From positions 1,550,001 through 1,614,000 of the forward strand of contig NC_017586.1 in assembly GCF_000240165.1 (NCBI RefSeq): 64,000 nucleotides of DNA, in the 5' to 3' direction. Source of the DNA: Streptantibioticus cattleyicolor NRRL 8057 = DSM 46488 (GTDB lineage: Bacteria; Actinomycetota; Actinomycetes; Streptomycetales; Streptomycetaceae). The notes beneath the pieces were generated by a model that had not been told where the DNA came from, ran no database searches, and saw only the letters and a list, made by a program, of their open reading frames with translations. Within the stretch, counting starts at the first letter, position 1. Every line of letters begins with the position of its first letter. This document shows, in pieces, positions 38,364-47,308 of the stretch. A program made the translations under genes and the position numbers.

Positions 38364-38982
38364 GCAGGACCGCCTCCACCCGGTCGTCGTCGCGCACCAG
38401 GTCGTTGAAGGCGCGGACGGCCGCGGCGGCGCCGGTGGCGGCGGGGTCGGCCACCTGGCCGCGGTAGAGGGTGTTGTCGGCGACGATCAGCCCGCCGGGG
38501 CGGGTGCGACGCACCAACTCCTCCCAGTAGGCGGGGTAGTTGCCCTTGTCGGCGTCGAGGAAGGACAGGTCGATCCAGGGCTCGTCGGGCAGGGCGCGCA
38601 GGGTCTCCAGGGCGGGGGCGATGCGCAGGTCGACGCGGTCGGCGACGCCGGCCTTGTGCCACGCCTCGCGGGCCACCGCGGTCCACTCCTCGCTGACGTC
38701 GCAGGCGATCAGCCGGCCGTCCGGCGGGAGCGCCCGGGCCATGGAGAGCGCCGAGAAGCCGGTGAAGGTGCCGACCTCCACCACGTTGCGGGCGCCGACG
38801 AGGCGGACCAGGAAGGCCAGCAGCGGGCCCTGTTCCTCAGCGGTCTGGAGCCCGGCGGAGTCGGCGAAGCGGGTGCGGGTGAGCTCGACCAGGTCGCGCT
38901 GGACCGGGTCGAGCGGCGGGTTGTGGGCGAGTATGTACGCGTACAGCTCGGGGGTGAGGACGGGGTTCTTGGTCTCGGCCAC
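38314..38982 (-). CDS. Class I O-methyltransferase (caffeoyl-CoA/MdmC type)
   Basis: The 222-residue enzyme has the COMT-like family 3 pattern: VVEVGTFTGFSALSMARALP (SAM loop, residues 58-77), LIACDVSEEWTAVAREAWHK, IDLSFLDADKGNYPAYWEEL with the metal-binding D-A-D-K, and RPGGLIVADNTLYRGQV. It methylates a catechol-type hydroxyl using a divalent metal and SAM. The start is the GTG at 38982 with GAGGAGAG upstream; 25 preceding open codons lack one. It is not coupled to the HAD gene to its right (100-bp gap) and its substrate is unknown. Confidence 0.88.
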   Translation of the reverse strand: MAETKNPVLTPELYAYILAHNPPLDPVQRDLVELTRTRFADSAGLQTAEEQGPLLAFLVRLVGARNVVEVGTFTGFSALSMARALPPDGRLIACDVSEEWTAVAREAWHKAGVADRVDLRIAPALETLRALPDEPWIDLSFLDADKGNYPAYWEELVRRTRPGGLIVADNTLYRGQVADPAATGAAAAVRAFNDLVRDDDRVEAVLLTVADGVTVARRLDQG

Positions 38983-39081
38983 CGGTGACTCTCCTCGCGG
39001 GACGGTCGGTGCGGTACGGGGTTCCCGGGGCCGTCGCGCGGCGCCGGGGGAACGCATCGCCCAGCATGGCAGGCCGCCGGG

Positions 39082-39897
39082 TCAGCCGACCTCCTCCACC
39101 CAGGCCGCCATCCGCCGCAGGATGCCCTCGCCGGCCAGCACGCCGACCGTGTCGAGCGCGGTGACGTGGGCGGCCGTCCAGCCGGTGGCGGCGAGTTCGC
39201 CGTGGCCGGGGCGCCACGCCTTGTCGGCGGCGAGCAGCAGGTCGGCGTCGAGGAGGGAGTCGCCGGCCGCGAGCACCCGGTCGGCGCCGGTGCGCCGGAC
39301 CACCTCGGCCAGCCCGGCGCTCTTGGTGAGCGGTGCCGGTACGGCGTAGACCTTGCGGCCCTGCGCGGAGACGGTCCAGCCGAGCGGGGCGGCCCAGTCG
39401 GTGAGTTCGGCGAGCCAGCCGTCCGGCAGCGCGGCGCGGTCGACGACGGCGTAGACGAAGAGGTCCTCGGCGACCCGGACGGTGTGCAGCCACGGCGCGG
39501 CGGCGTCGCGCACCACGCGGTCGAGGATCTCGGCGAGCGGCGCGCACGAGGCGCTGAGGCGGGCGCGTACCTGGTCGTGCCAGGCGTGGTCGGTGCGACC
39601 GTGCACCAGCAGGTGGCCGCCGTTGGCGCAGACCGCGTAGGCGGGCGGCGGGCCGGGCAGCCGGACGCGCCGGTACTGCTCGCGGGTGCGGGTGGTCACC
39701 GGGACGAAGGCGGCCGAGGCGGTCAGCCGGGTCAGCAGGTCGGCGGCGCGTTCGGTGACGTAGCTGAGCGGCCGGCCCTGGTGGACCTCGACGCACAGCA
39801 GGCGCGGCGCCTGCTCGTCCGGCATGGGCAGGGCGAGGGCGGTGGCGGAGTAGATCAGGGTGCGGTCCAGGTCGCTGGCGATGAGGGTGCGGGTCAC
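39082..39897 (-). CDS. HAD-family hydrolase of the ter-associated biosynthetic operon
   Basis: The 271-residue protein begins TRTLIASDLDRTLIYSATAL with the HAD nucleophile D-x-D-R-T-L, has VPVTTRTREQYRRV (motif II), TKSAGLAEVV near the lysine and LAAGDSLLDADLLLAADKAW (motif IV). The cap region lies between motifs II and III. HAD phosphatases of this type are fixed members of the ter-linked operon described by Anantharaman, Iyer and Aravind, proposed to make a nucleoside-like metabolite. Its GTG start overlaps the StiP-like gene stop as GTGA (39894-39897), so it is coupled to it. Confidence 0.85.
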   Translation of the reverse strand: MTRTLIASDLDRTLIYSATALALPMPDEQAPRLLCVEVHQGRPLSYVTERAADLLTRLTASAAFVPVTTRTREQYRRVRLPGPPPAYAVCANGGHLLVHGRTDHAWHDQVRARLSASCAPLAEILDRVVRDAAAPWLHTVRVAEDLFVYAVVDRAALPDGWLAELTDWAAPLGWTVSAQGRKVYAVPAPLTKSAGLAEVVRRTGADRVLAAGDSLLDADLLLAADKAWRPGHGELAATGWTAAHVTALDTVGVLAGEGILRRMAAWVEEVG

Positions 39898-41024
39898 GCG
39901 GATCTCACCGCCAGGCCGTCGGCTCCGGTGGCTCCGCGGGTGTAACGGGGGTGGACCAGGCCGACGCAGGCGTACGGCAGCCCCTCGGTCTCCACCAGCG
40001 GTACGCCGCGCCGCCGGGCGAGCAGCCGGACGTGGTCGAGTTCGGGGCCGGCGCCGGGGCGGACGAGGACGCGCCAGGGCACCCGGCGCAGCAGCACCCG
40101 GGTGGTCTCGCCGACGCCGGGCTTGACCAGGTTCACGTCGTGGATGCCGTACTCCTCGCCGATGCGTTCGACGGCGGCCCAGCCGGCCCAGGTGGGGGCG
40201 GCCGGGTGGTGCGGGGCGACGGTGCCGGCGACGGCGGGGAAGCGGGCGGCGACGGCGTCGAGGAAGAGCCGGGAGACGTCGGCGGCGGCCAGTCGGCGGT
40301 AGAACTTGGCGCCGTGGAAGTCGTCCGGGCCGATCAGGTCGGCGCGCAGCACGGTGCGGGAGACCAGCCCGGAGACGGTGGAGTTCAGGCACGCGGAAGG
40401 GATCAGGAAGTCCTCGCGGGTGCCGTAGGCCCAGGCGCAGCCGGCCGGGTCGGCGAGGACCGCAAGGCGTGGGTCGAACCGGGCCCGGCCGGTGAACTCG
40501 GCGACGGCTCGGGCGAGTTCGCGGGTGATGGCGCCCTTGCCGGTCCAGCCGTCGACGAAGACCACGGCGGCCGGGTCGTGGTGGGCGGCGAGCCAGCGCA
40601 GCGCGGTGGTGTCGATGCCCCGGCCGCGCACGATGGAGACGGCGTAGTGCGGCAGTTCGGCGCCGTGCGCCCAGGCGGCCCAGCGGCGCATCAGGATGCC
40701 GACCGGGGTGCCGGCCCGGGCCAGCGAGACGAGGACGGGCGCGGGGCCGCGTTCGGCGAGCACGGTCTCGGTGACCACGCCGACGGCGTGCGCGAGGCGG
40801 TCGGCGCCGGTGTCCAGGGCGGCCCGGAAGAGCGCCTGGTAGTCGTCGTCGGGGAGGAGTTCCTCGGGCAGCGATTCGGCGTAGTGGGCGCCGCCGTTCT
40901 GCACCGCCTCCTCGCGTTCCTCGGTGGGCGCCTCCAGGGCGACGCCGGTCAGGTCCTTGAGCAGCCAGCCGACCTCGTCGGGGGCGTAGGAGGAGAAGGC
41001 GGGTCCGCGCAGTGGTTCAGGCAT
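39894..41024 (-). CDS. Cysteine protease StiP family protein
   Basis: The 376-residue protein matches the StiP/PELOTA-type family of ter operons: GPAFSSYAPDEVGWLLKDLT at the start, HYAESLPEELLPDDDYQALF, VLVSLARAGTPVGILMRRWA, HYAVSIVRGRGIDTTALRWL, VFVDGWTGKGAITRELARAV (loop resembling a phosphoribosyltransferase-like PRPP site), and PSACLNSTVSGLVSRTVL with a conserved cysteine. The C terminus (HVRLLARRRGVPLVETEGLP) also fits. It overlaps the downstream HAD gene by four bases and the upstream PRTase gene by eight, so the genes are cotranslated. The enzyme activity is not established. Confidence 0.85.
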   Translation of the reverse strand: MPEPLRGPAFSSYAPDEVGWLLKDLTGVALEAPTEEREEAVQNGGAHYAESLPEELLPDDDYQALFRAALDTGADRLAHAVGVVTETVLAERGPAPVLVSLARAGTPVGILMRRWAAWAHGAELPHYAVSIVRGRGIDTTALRWLAAHHDPAAVVFVDGWTGKGAITRELARAVAEFTGRARFDPRLAVLADPAGCAWAYGTREDFLIPSACLNSTVSGLVSRTVLRADLIGPDDFHGAKFYRRLAAADVSRLFLDAVAARFPAVAGTVAPHHPAAPTWAGWAAVERIGEEYGIHDVNLVKPGVGETTRVLLRRVPWRVLVRPGAGPELDHVRLLARRRGVPLVETEGLPYACVGLVHPRYTRGATGADGLAVRSA

Positions 41025-42279
41025 CGCCGTCCCCCTTGTGGTGTATGACGGCGAGCAGCGGGTGCGGGGTGTGGGCGGCCAGGTGGGACAGGAGTCCGCC
41101 GGGGGCGTGCAGCGCGCCGGTGTCGCCGGCGGTGTCGGTGACGGCGACGACGGCGTCGAAGCCGGCGCCGGCCACGTTGTAGGCGTAGCGGTCGCCGGGG
41201 CCGTCGGCCGGGTCGTCGTGGCTGGGGAAGACGAGGCGGCTGCGGATGGGGTATCCGGGGTGGTCGACGGCGAGCACCGGGGAGCGGGTGGTGGCGGAGA
41301 AGCGGACGTCGGTGCCGGGCAGCCGGTCGGCGAGGGCTTCGGCGAGCCGCAGCGGCACGTACATCAACTCCTCGCTGCCGAGGACGAGTACGCGCCGGGC
41401 GCCGGGCGGCAGGGCGGCGCGCAGTTGCCCGGTGAGGGCGGGCAGCGCGGCTTCGAGGCGGTCGCGGTGGGCGGCGGTGAAGCCGTGGCGTCCGCCGTCG
41501 GGCAGCCCGGCCGGCCAGTCGAGGGTGATCCGGGGCGCCCGGTGGCCGTCGGCCGGGGTGGGCGGGGCGGTGGTGTGGTCGGCGACCAGGCGCCGGCCGC
41601 GGGCGAGGACGTCGGCGGGGAGCGCCACCCGGCCGTGCGCGAGGCTGACGACGTCGACGGTGGTGCCGAGGTCGGCGGCGGCCTTGGCGAGGTCGTCGTG
41701 GCCGGCCGGGTCGCGGACGTCGACCAGGGCGGCGACCACGTAGCGTTCGCGGGGCGCGCGGCGGTGCAGGGCCTCGACGGTGTTGCGGATGGTGCGGCCG
41801 GTGGACAGTTCGTCGTCCACCAGGACCAGCGGGGCGCCGTCGGTGAGCCAGCCGGGGTCGGCGGGGAGCAGCCGGTGGGAGGTGGCGTGGCTGTGTTCCT
41901 CCTCGAAGCCGCCGGCGTCGGGCATGCCGGGCACCCGGCGCCGGGTGGAGTGCAGGCAGCGGGCGGCGCCCAGGCCGTCGGCGACGCAGTGGCCGAGGCC
42001 GGTGGCGGTCTCGGCGTACCCGAGGACGAGGGCGCGGGCGGCGTCCTCCTCACCCAACAGCGCCCGTACCCGGTGGCCGAGGGTGAGCCCGGCGTCGCGG
42101 ACCGTCTTCGGGTGCTGCGGTACGTGCTTGCCGAGCACGGTGGAGACCAGCAGATGGGCCCGCCGGGGGTTGTCGCGGACCGCCAGGCCGACGAGCCCGG
42201 GCAGTCCGGGGGAACCGGTGAGGGTGACGCCGAGCCGGTCGGTGACCCACTGGCCGGGCCATATGTGCTCTGCTGCCAT
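41017..42279 (-). CDS. Phosphoribosyltransferase with TRSP-type C-terminal domain (ter operon)
   Basis: The 420-residue protein has a PRTase-like core with the PRPP loop PLVLVDDELSTGRTIRNTVE at about residues 150-170, preceded by VLGYAETATGLGHCVADGLG and the flap-like VPGMPDAGGFEEEHSHATSH. The C-terminal half (VLVLGSEELMYVPLRLAEAL, VRFSATTRSPVLAVDHPGYP, IRSRLVFPSHDDP) matches the TRSP domain seen in ter-associated PRTases. It would transfer ribose phosphate in making the proposed ter metabolite. It overlaps StiP by eight bases and follows the HpcH/HpaI gene by 36 bp. Confidence 0.87.
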   Translation of the reverse strand: MAAEHIWPGQWVTDRLGVTLTGSPGLPGLVGLAVRDNPRRAHLLVSTVLGKHVPQHPKTVRDAGLTLGHRVRALLGEEDAARALVLGYAETATGLGHCVADGLGAARCLHSTRRRVPGMPDAGGFEEEHSHATSHRLLPADPGWLTDGAPLVLVDDELSTGRTIRNTVEALHRRAPRERYVVAALVDVRDPAGHDDLAKAAADLGTTVDVVSLAHGRVALPADVLARGRRLVADHTTAPPTPADGHRAPRITLDWPAGLPDGGRHGFTAAHRDRLEAALPALTGQLRAALPPGARRVLVLGSEELMYVPLRLAEALADRLPGTDVRFSATTRSPVLAVDHPGYPIRSRLVFPSHDDPADGPGDRYAYNVAGAGFDAVVAVTDTAGDTGALHAPGGLLSHLAAHTPHPLLAVIHHKGDGDA

Positions 42280-42315
42280 GCGTGGAGTGCTCCAAGGGGT
42301 GGGGGCGGCCGGTGG

Positions 42316-43452
42316 TCAGGCGCCGGGTGCGGGGGTGCCCGCGGCGAGCAGGTCGGCGAGGGTGACGTCCGGGCGGGCGACGCCGAACGCCCGGGCGCGG
42401 CGCAGGGTGCGTTCGGCCCAGGCGCGGTGCGGCTTCACCTCGTTCATCTTGTTGGTGTAGGCGGAGCGCAGCACCCCGCCGCCGTTGCCGGGGCCGGTGA
42501 TGTCGGTGGCGTCGCAGAACTCCTCGTGGGTGACGACGGAGAGCGCGTGCACCGGGGCGATGTGGCTGGGGTGGATGCAGGTCTTGCCCAACAGGCCGTT
42601 GGCGTGGTCGAGTTCGACCTCGCGCAGCAGTCCGTCGAGGTGGCCGCCGGGCGGCCGGGGTCCGGGGGTCCGCGGCCGGCGCGGGAAGTACTCCCAGACC
42701 GGGCCGGTGAGGGTGAAGCCGGTGCCGTCGGCGCGGCCGAGGACGTTGACGACGTCGCCGATGAGGGCGGCGAGCAGGGCGATGTCGTAGGCGGTGGTGC
42801 CGGGGGCGCGGCGCAGCCCGTAGGCGGCGCACAGGTCGGTGACGCCGAGCCGCAGGGCGAGGACCCGGTCGCGGTACTTGGTGACGGTGCGGGCGATGCC
42901 GTCGAGGGTGGCGGTACGGGTCTCCAGGTGGAGCAGGTCGGGGGATTCCAGCACCGGCATGGCCAGCAGGCGCCGTCCGCAGGCGGCTTCGGCCTCGGTG
43001 AGCGCTTCGAGGAACGGTATCCCGCTGCACTCGGTGAACTTCGGCAGGACGAATCCGGTCAGGACGCGGACCGCGGGGCCGAGCCGGGTGACCAGGGCGG
43101 TGATCTGGCCGGGGGTGCGTACCCGGACGAAGAGCAGCGGCAGCGGGCCGGATCCGGGGGCGCCGGTGGGCTCGGCGGCGAGCGCGGTGAGCTGTGCGAC
43201 GAGGTTGGCCTCGGCCCGGCCGACCTCGCCGTCGGGTATCGCGTCCTCCAGGCAGAGCACCATGGAGACCACGCCGCGGGCGGCCTGGCGGCGTACGTCG
43301 GCGGCGAGGCGGGGCCGGGTCGCGGGGCTGTAGAGGGTGGCGCCGAGGGCGGGGGCGAGGACGTCGAGCGGGGCGGCGGCGTCGAACTCGGCGGGTGGGA
43401 GGTGGAAGAGTTCGTCGCGCACGCGCGGCGCGAGGTGTCCGAAGTGCCGCAT
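42316..43452 (-). CDS. HpcH/HpaI aldolase / citrate lyase beta-like protein (ter operon)
   Basis: The 378-residue TIM-barrel protein has VVSMVLCLEDAIPDGEVGRA (acid residues of the metal site), LPLLFVRVRTPGQI, GFVLPKFTE, LAMPVLESPDLLHLE and LRLGVTDLCAAYGLRR. The C-terminal part includes GKTCIHPSHIAPVHALSVVT, as in citrate lyase beta subunits. ter-linked members are thought to make or use a small oxo-acid building block. It is the first gene of the leftward four-gene operon and shares a 192-bp divergent region with the TerD gene at 43645. ATG 43452 has GGGAGC upstream. Confidence 0.88.
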   Translation of the reverse strand: MRHFGHLAPRVRDELFHLPPAEFDAAAPLDVLAPALGATLYSPATRPRLAADVRRQAARGVVSMVLCLEDAIPDGEVGRAEANLVAQLTALAAEPTGAPGSGPLPLLFVRVRTPGQITALVTRLGPAVRVLTGFVLPKFTECSGIPFLEALTEAEAACGRRLLAMPVLESPDLLHLETRTATLDGIARTVTKYRDRVLALRLGVTDLCAAYGLRRAPGTTAYDIALLAALIGDVVNVLGRADGTGFTLTGPVWEYFPRRPRTPGPRPPGGHLDGLLREVELDHANGLLGKTCIHPSHIAPVHALSVVTHEEFCDATDITGPGNGGGVLRSAYTNKMNEVKPHRAWAERTLRRARAFGVARPDVTLADLLAAGTPAPGA

Positions 43453-43644
43453 ACGCTCCCCGGTGGGTCGTGGTGTGCCGTCCCCGCGCCGCGCCGAGGA
43501 CCACCTCGCACGACGCCTGGCCGACAATCGTACGCAGGCTTATGGGACGGTCTTTACCAACCCTTGTGCGACCCCTTGCTACCGCCCGGGTACCGGGCGG
43601 CCCCTGCGTTGTCGGCCCGGGTGGTGGTTGGCAGGATGACGGAC

Positions 43645-44547
43645 ATGACGCACGAGATGGTGAAGGGGTCGAACATCCCGCTGGAGGCGTCCGCGGTGCG
43701 GGCGGTGCTGAGCTGGACGCCCGGCTCCGGGGTGCCCGACGTCGACCTCTCGGCGCTGCTGGTGGGCGGGGACGGCAAGGTGCGTTCCGACGCCGACTTC
43801 GTCTTCTACAACCAGCCGCGGCACCCCTCGGGCCTGGTCGCGCACGGCCCCAAGGAGCCCGTCGGGGACGGCCTCGCGGACCGGGTGGAGGTGCGGCTGG
43901 CGGCGCTGGAGCCGTCGGTGGCCCGGGTGGTGCTGGCCGCCTCGGCGGACGGCGGACGCTTCCGCGCGGTCGCCGATCTGCGGCTGCTGCTCTTCGACGC
44001 CGCGGCCGGTCGGGACGCCGCGCCGCTGGCCCGTTTCGCGGTGGTGCCGGACACCGGCGCGGAGTCCGCGCTGATCTGCGGTGAGCTGTACCGGCGGGAG
44101 GGCGGCTGGAAGTTCCGCGCGCTGGGCCAGGGGTACGCCAGCGGGCTGGTGGGGCTCGCCACCGAGTTCGGCATCGCGGTGGAGGGGGACGACACGGACG
44201 GTGCCGCTGCGCCGCCGACGGTTCCGGCGCCCGCCGCGCCCGTTCCCACCGGTCCGGTGCCCACGGTGGCCGCCGCTCCCCCGCCGCTCCCGCCGCGGCC
44301 CGCCACGTACCCCCAGGCGCCGGTGGCCACCCAGCCGATGGCCGTGCCGGGGTACGGCTACCCGTCGGCCGGTTACGGGTATCCGGCACCGCCGTCCTAC
44401 GGTTACCCGCCGCAGCCCGGGGCCCCGGGGTATCCGCCGCCGGGCTACGGATACCCGCCGCCGCACGCGGCCGGCTATCCCCCGCAGCCCACCGTGCCGG
44501 CCTTCGTCATGCCGCCGCAGGGGCCGCAGTTCCAGCGCGGCCGGTGA
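43645..44547 (+). CDS. TerD-domain protein with C-terminal PGYGYP repeat tail
   Basis: The 300-residue protein has a TerD domain (residues 1-175: [72 protein letters not shown] with the Ca2+-binding acids) followed by a proline/alanine linker and about 60 residues of GYGYP/PSYGYPP/PGYPPPGYGY repeats. TerD domains bind Ca2+ and form cytoplasmic stress complexes; the repeat tail is a low-complexity adhesive type seen in phase-separating proteins. Start 43645 is chosen over 43636 because AGGA lies seven bases upstream. It is divergent from the metabolite operon. Confidence 0.88.
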   Translation: MTHEMVKGSNIPLEASAVRAVLSWTPGSGVPDVDLSALLVGGDGKVRSDADFVFYNQPRHPSGLVAHGPKEPVGDGLADRVEVRLAALEPSVARVVLAASADGGRFRAVADLRLLLFDAAAGRDAAPLARFAVVPDTGAESALICGELYRREGGWKFRALGQGYASGLVGLATEFGIAVEGDDTDGAAAPPTVPAPAAPVPTGPVPTVAAAPPPLPPRPATYPQAPVATQPMAVPGYGYPSAGYGYPAPPSYGYPPQPGAPGYPPPGYGYPPPHAAGYPPQPTVPAFVMPPQGPQFQRGR

Positions 44548-44566
44548 CCGCCCGGGGGCGCCGCGG

Positions 44567-45286
44567 TCAGACCTTGGACTTGTAGCCGCGTCCCCATTGC
44601 AGGCCCCACCCGTACAGCCGGTCCAGCTCGGCCTGGAACCCGTAGACGTAGCGCACCTCGCGGCGCACGTACAGCTCGCCCTTGCGGTTCTCGATCAGCA
44701 CCACCGCGCACGAACGGGCCTGCGGGGCGCGCTCGTTGAGCGCGATCTCGATCTGCGGGCCGCTGCTGGGGTAGAGGGTGACCATGCCGTGGGTCCGGTC
44801 GAAGGCGGGGGTGCCGTCGTAGATGTAGACGAAGACCAGCAGCCGGGTGAACTGGTCCTTGTGGTCCAGGTTGATGGTCATCGTCTCACCCGAACCGGAA
44901 CCGAACCGGTCGTCACCGCTGAGGTGAATGTAGGGCGGCTCGTTGACGTTGCCGTAGAACTCGCCCAGCGGCTGGACGACGCCCTTGCTGCCGTCGGCCA
45001 GCTCGTACATGCACGCCAGGTCGAGGTCGACGTTGACCATGGCGGGGCCCTGGGCCTGCACCAGTTCGGGGTTGAAGACCGAGAACGGGCGGCGCCAGGC
45101 GGAGCTGCGCGGGTACTGGTCGCCGATGTCCGAAGTGCGCATCCGCCAGGTCAGGTTGACCCGCAGGTTGCCGCCCGCGGAACCCTGCTGGTTGAGCGAG
45201 ACCACCGGGCGGCGTTTGGTGAGGGTCACCGTGTGCGAGGTGCCCATGTCGAACCCGGATCTGCCGCCGCGCAGGAACTCCCACAT
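44567..45286 (-). CDS. TerA/TerD-type tellurium-resistance protein
   Basis: The 239-residue protein belongs to the TerD superfamily, closer to TerA: TVTLTKRRPVVSLNQQGSAG at the start, a variable insertion, VNVDLDLACMYELADGSKGV, PYIHLSGDDRFGSGSGETMT and KDQFTRLLVFVYIYDGTPAF, with the acidic Ca2+ site D-L-D-L. No signal peptide. It is convergent with the TerD-PGY gene and follows the DUF475 gene on the same strand, 82 bp away. ATG 45286 has GGGAGGGG upstream. Confidence 0.85.
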   Translation of the reverse strand: MWEFLRGGRSGFDMGTSHTVTLTKRRPVVSLNQQGSAGGNLRVNLTWRMRTSDIGDQYPRSSAWRRPFSVFNPELVQAQGPAMVNVDLDLACMYELADGSKGVVQPLGEFYGNVNEPPYIHLSGDDRFGSGSGETMTINLDHKDQFTRLLVFVYIYDGTPAFDRTHGMVTLYPSSGPQIEIALNERAPQARSCAVVLIENRKGELYVRREVRYVYGFQAELDRLYGWGLQWGRGYKSKV

Positions 45287-45368
45287 GCCGCCCCTCCCCT
45301 GGGCCATGTCGCCGCGCGCCCGCCCCGGCGGGGCCGCGCGGCGCCTTCCGTACGCCGGACCGGGACGG

Positions 45369-46499
45369 TCAGACCTTGGTCGCCACCTCGGCCTGCCGGT
45401 CCGGCTGTCCGGAGCCTTCCCCGAGTCGGCGGTTGCGTACCACCGAGGAGCCGAACGAGGCCGCGATGAGCACCACGCCGATCAGGCCGGTGACCACCTC
45501 GTTGACCTCGAACTTGATGGTGAGCAGCAGGATGACGGCGAGCGCGCCGATCGCGTAGTGGGCGCCGTGCTCCAGGTAGACGTAGTCGTCCAGGGTGCCC
45601 TTGCGGACCAGGAAGACGGTGAGCGAGCGGATGTAGAGGGCGCCGATGCCCAGGCCCAGCGCCATCTTGAAGATGTCGTTGGTGATGGCGAAGGCGCCGA
45701 TGACGCCGTCGAAGGAGAAGGAGGCGTCGATGACCTCCAGGTAGAGGAACATGAAGAAGGCCGCCTTGCCGGCCAGCCCGATCACCGAGCCGGTCCGCGG
45801 GGCCGGCGCCGCCTCCTCGGACTCGTCGTCCTCGGCCTCCTCCAGCCGGTCCTCGAAGAAGCCGGAGACCCCGCCGACCACCAGGTACGTGATGAGCCCG
45901 GCGACCCCGGCCAGCAGCACGGTGGCGGTCTTGTCGACCGTGCCGCCGCCGTGCACCGGGACCTCGGTGGCCACCGTCATGGCGGCGACCAGCAGCACCA
46001 CCAGGGCGACCACGACGGAGAGCGACTCCAGCTTGCCGAGCCGGGCCAGCGGACGCTCCAGCCAGCCGAGCCAGGAGATCTCCCGCTCCTCGAAGAGGAA
46101 GTCCAGGAAGATCATCAGCAGGAAGACCCCGCCGAACGCGGCGATCGCCGGATGGGCGCTGGTCACCAGGTGTTCGTAGCGGGTGGGCTCGTTCACCGCG
46201 ACCTTGACGGCCTCGATCGGCCCGATCTTGGCGGTGATGGCCACGATGACCACCGGGAAGACCAGCCGCATGCCGAAGACGGCGATCAGCACGCCGAAGG
46301 TGAGGAAGATCCGCTGCCAGAACGGGCTGAGCTTGCGCAGGATGCCCGCGTTGATGACCGCGTTGTCGAAGGAGAGCGAGATCTCCAGGACCGACAGGAT
46401 GGCGACGACCGCCAGACCCTCCCACCCCCAGACGACCGCGGAGAAGGCGAGCGCCACCGCGGTGACGGCGAGCGACCAGCCGAAGGTTCTGACGAGCAC
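45369..46499 (-). CDS. DUF475 (TerC-superfamily) membrane protein
   Basis: The 376-residue protein has about ten membrane helices with TerC features: LSVLEISLSFDNAVINAGIL in the first half and LYLEVIDASFSFDGVIGAFA in the second, both containing the E-x-x-x-S-x-D-N/G motif of the TerC/Alx ion-transport fold. An acidic, EED-rich segment (DRLEEAEDDESEEAAPAPRT) lies in the middle loop. TerC relatives export manganese or supply it to secreted proteins. The GTG at 46499 has AGGATGGGA upstream. It is between two TerD-type genes on the same strand and belongs to the ter stress island. Confidence 0.87.
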   Translation of the reverse strand: MLVRTFGWSLAVTAVALAFSAVVWGWEGLAVVAILSVLEISLSFDNAVINAGILRKLSPFWQRIFLTFGVLIAVFGMRLVFPVVIVAITAKIGPIEAVKVAVNEPTRYEHLVTSAHPAIAAFGGVFLLMIFLDFLFEEREISWLGWLERPLARLGKLESLSVVVALVVLLVAAMTVATEVPVHGGGTVDKTATVLLAGVAGLITYLVVGGVSGFFEDRLEEAEDDESEEAAPAPRTGSVIGLAGKAAFFMFLYLEVIDASFSFDGVIGAFAITNDIFKMALGLGIGALYIRSLTVFLVRKGTLDDYVYLEHGAHYAIGALAVILLLTIKFEVNEVVTGLIGVVLIAASFGSSVVRNRRLGEGSGQPDRQAEVATKV

Positions 46500-46546
46500 T
46501 GTGATCCCATCCTGTTGAGGTGCGCCCCGCGATCGGCACCGCGACT

Positions 46547-47122
46547 TTACGAAACGTTGACCCCGAAGTCCAGGGCGATCCCGCGCAGCCCGGAGGCGTA
46601 CCCCTGGCCAACCGCCCGGAACTTCCACTCGCCCTTGTGCCGGTAGAGCTCGCCGAAGATCATCGCCGTCTCGGTGGAGGCGTCCTCGGTGAGGTCGTAG
46701 CGGGCGATCTCCTTCTGGTCGGCCTGGTTGACCACCCGGATGTAGGCGTTGCTGACCTGGCCGAACGTCTGCGCGCGGGCTTCGGCGTCGTAGATGGAGA
46801 CCGGGAAGACCACCCGGTCGACCCGCTCGGGGACGCGGGTGAGGTCCACCAGGATGGTCTCGTCGTCGCCGCCGGTGCCGCCCACCAGCTCGTCCCCGGT
46901 GTGTTCGACCGATCCCTCGGGGCTGGTGAGGTTGTTGTAGAAGACGAAGTACTCGTCGCCCAGCACCCGGGGTCCCGAGCACAGCAGGGCGCTGGCGTCC
47001 AGGTCGAAGTCGGCGCCGGTGGTGGTACGGGCCTGCCAGCCGAGGCCGATCTGCACATGCGTGAGGTTGGGCGCCTCCTTGGTCAGCGAGACGTTGCCCC
47101 CCTTGGCGAGCGTGACACCCAT
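46547..47122 (-). CDS. terD: TerD family protein
   Basis: A standard 191-residue TerD protein: [40 protein letters not shown] (Ca2+-binding D-F-D-L-D-A), [40 protein letters not shown] and ELYRHKGEWKFRAVGQGYAS with the classic ending. It is a soluble cytosolic protein of the tellurium/stress-response system. It is next to, and highly similar to, the TerD at 47309, so the two are paralogues. ATG start; family-typical length. It lies 48 bp upstream of DUF475 on the same strand. Confidence 0.93.
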   Translation of the reverse strand: MGVTLAKGGNVSLTKEAPNLTHVQIGLGWQARTTTGADFDLDASALLCSGPRVLGDEYFVFYNNLTSPEGSVEHTGDELVGGTGGDDETILVDLTRVPERVDRVVFPVSIYDAEARAQTFGQVSNAYIRVVNQADQKEIARYDLTEDASTETAMIFGELYRHKGEWKFRAVGQGYASGLRGIALDFGVNVS

Positions 47123-47308
47123 CCGCTGCTTCCTCCCCGGTGCTGGTGGTCTACGTGGCCGTCCGGCGCCCGGCCGTCCCGCGCGGAGCGGGGCGCCGGA
47201 CGGCCCAGGTGGTCCGTCCCGCCATGTGATGACGCCTGGAGCGGGCCGTGGGGTTGAGCCCGCCGGCCCGCGCGGGGCCGGCGCCGTGCCCGTGCTCGCG
47301 GCCGGCCG

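Noticed and set aside
41038-43635. Long plus-strand frame running over the ter enzyme genes into TerD
   Set aside because: Shadow of the minus-strand genes; glycine/valine-rich with no family features until the true TerD start.
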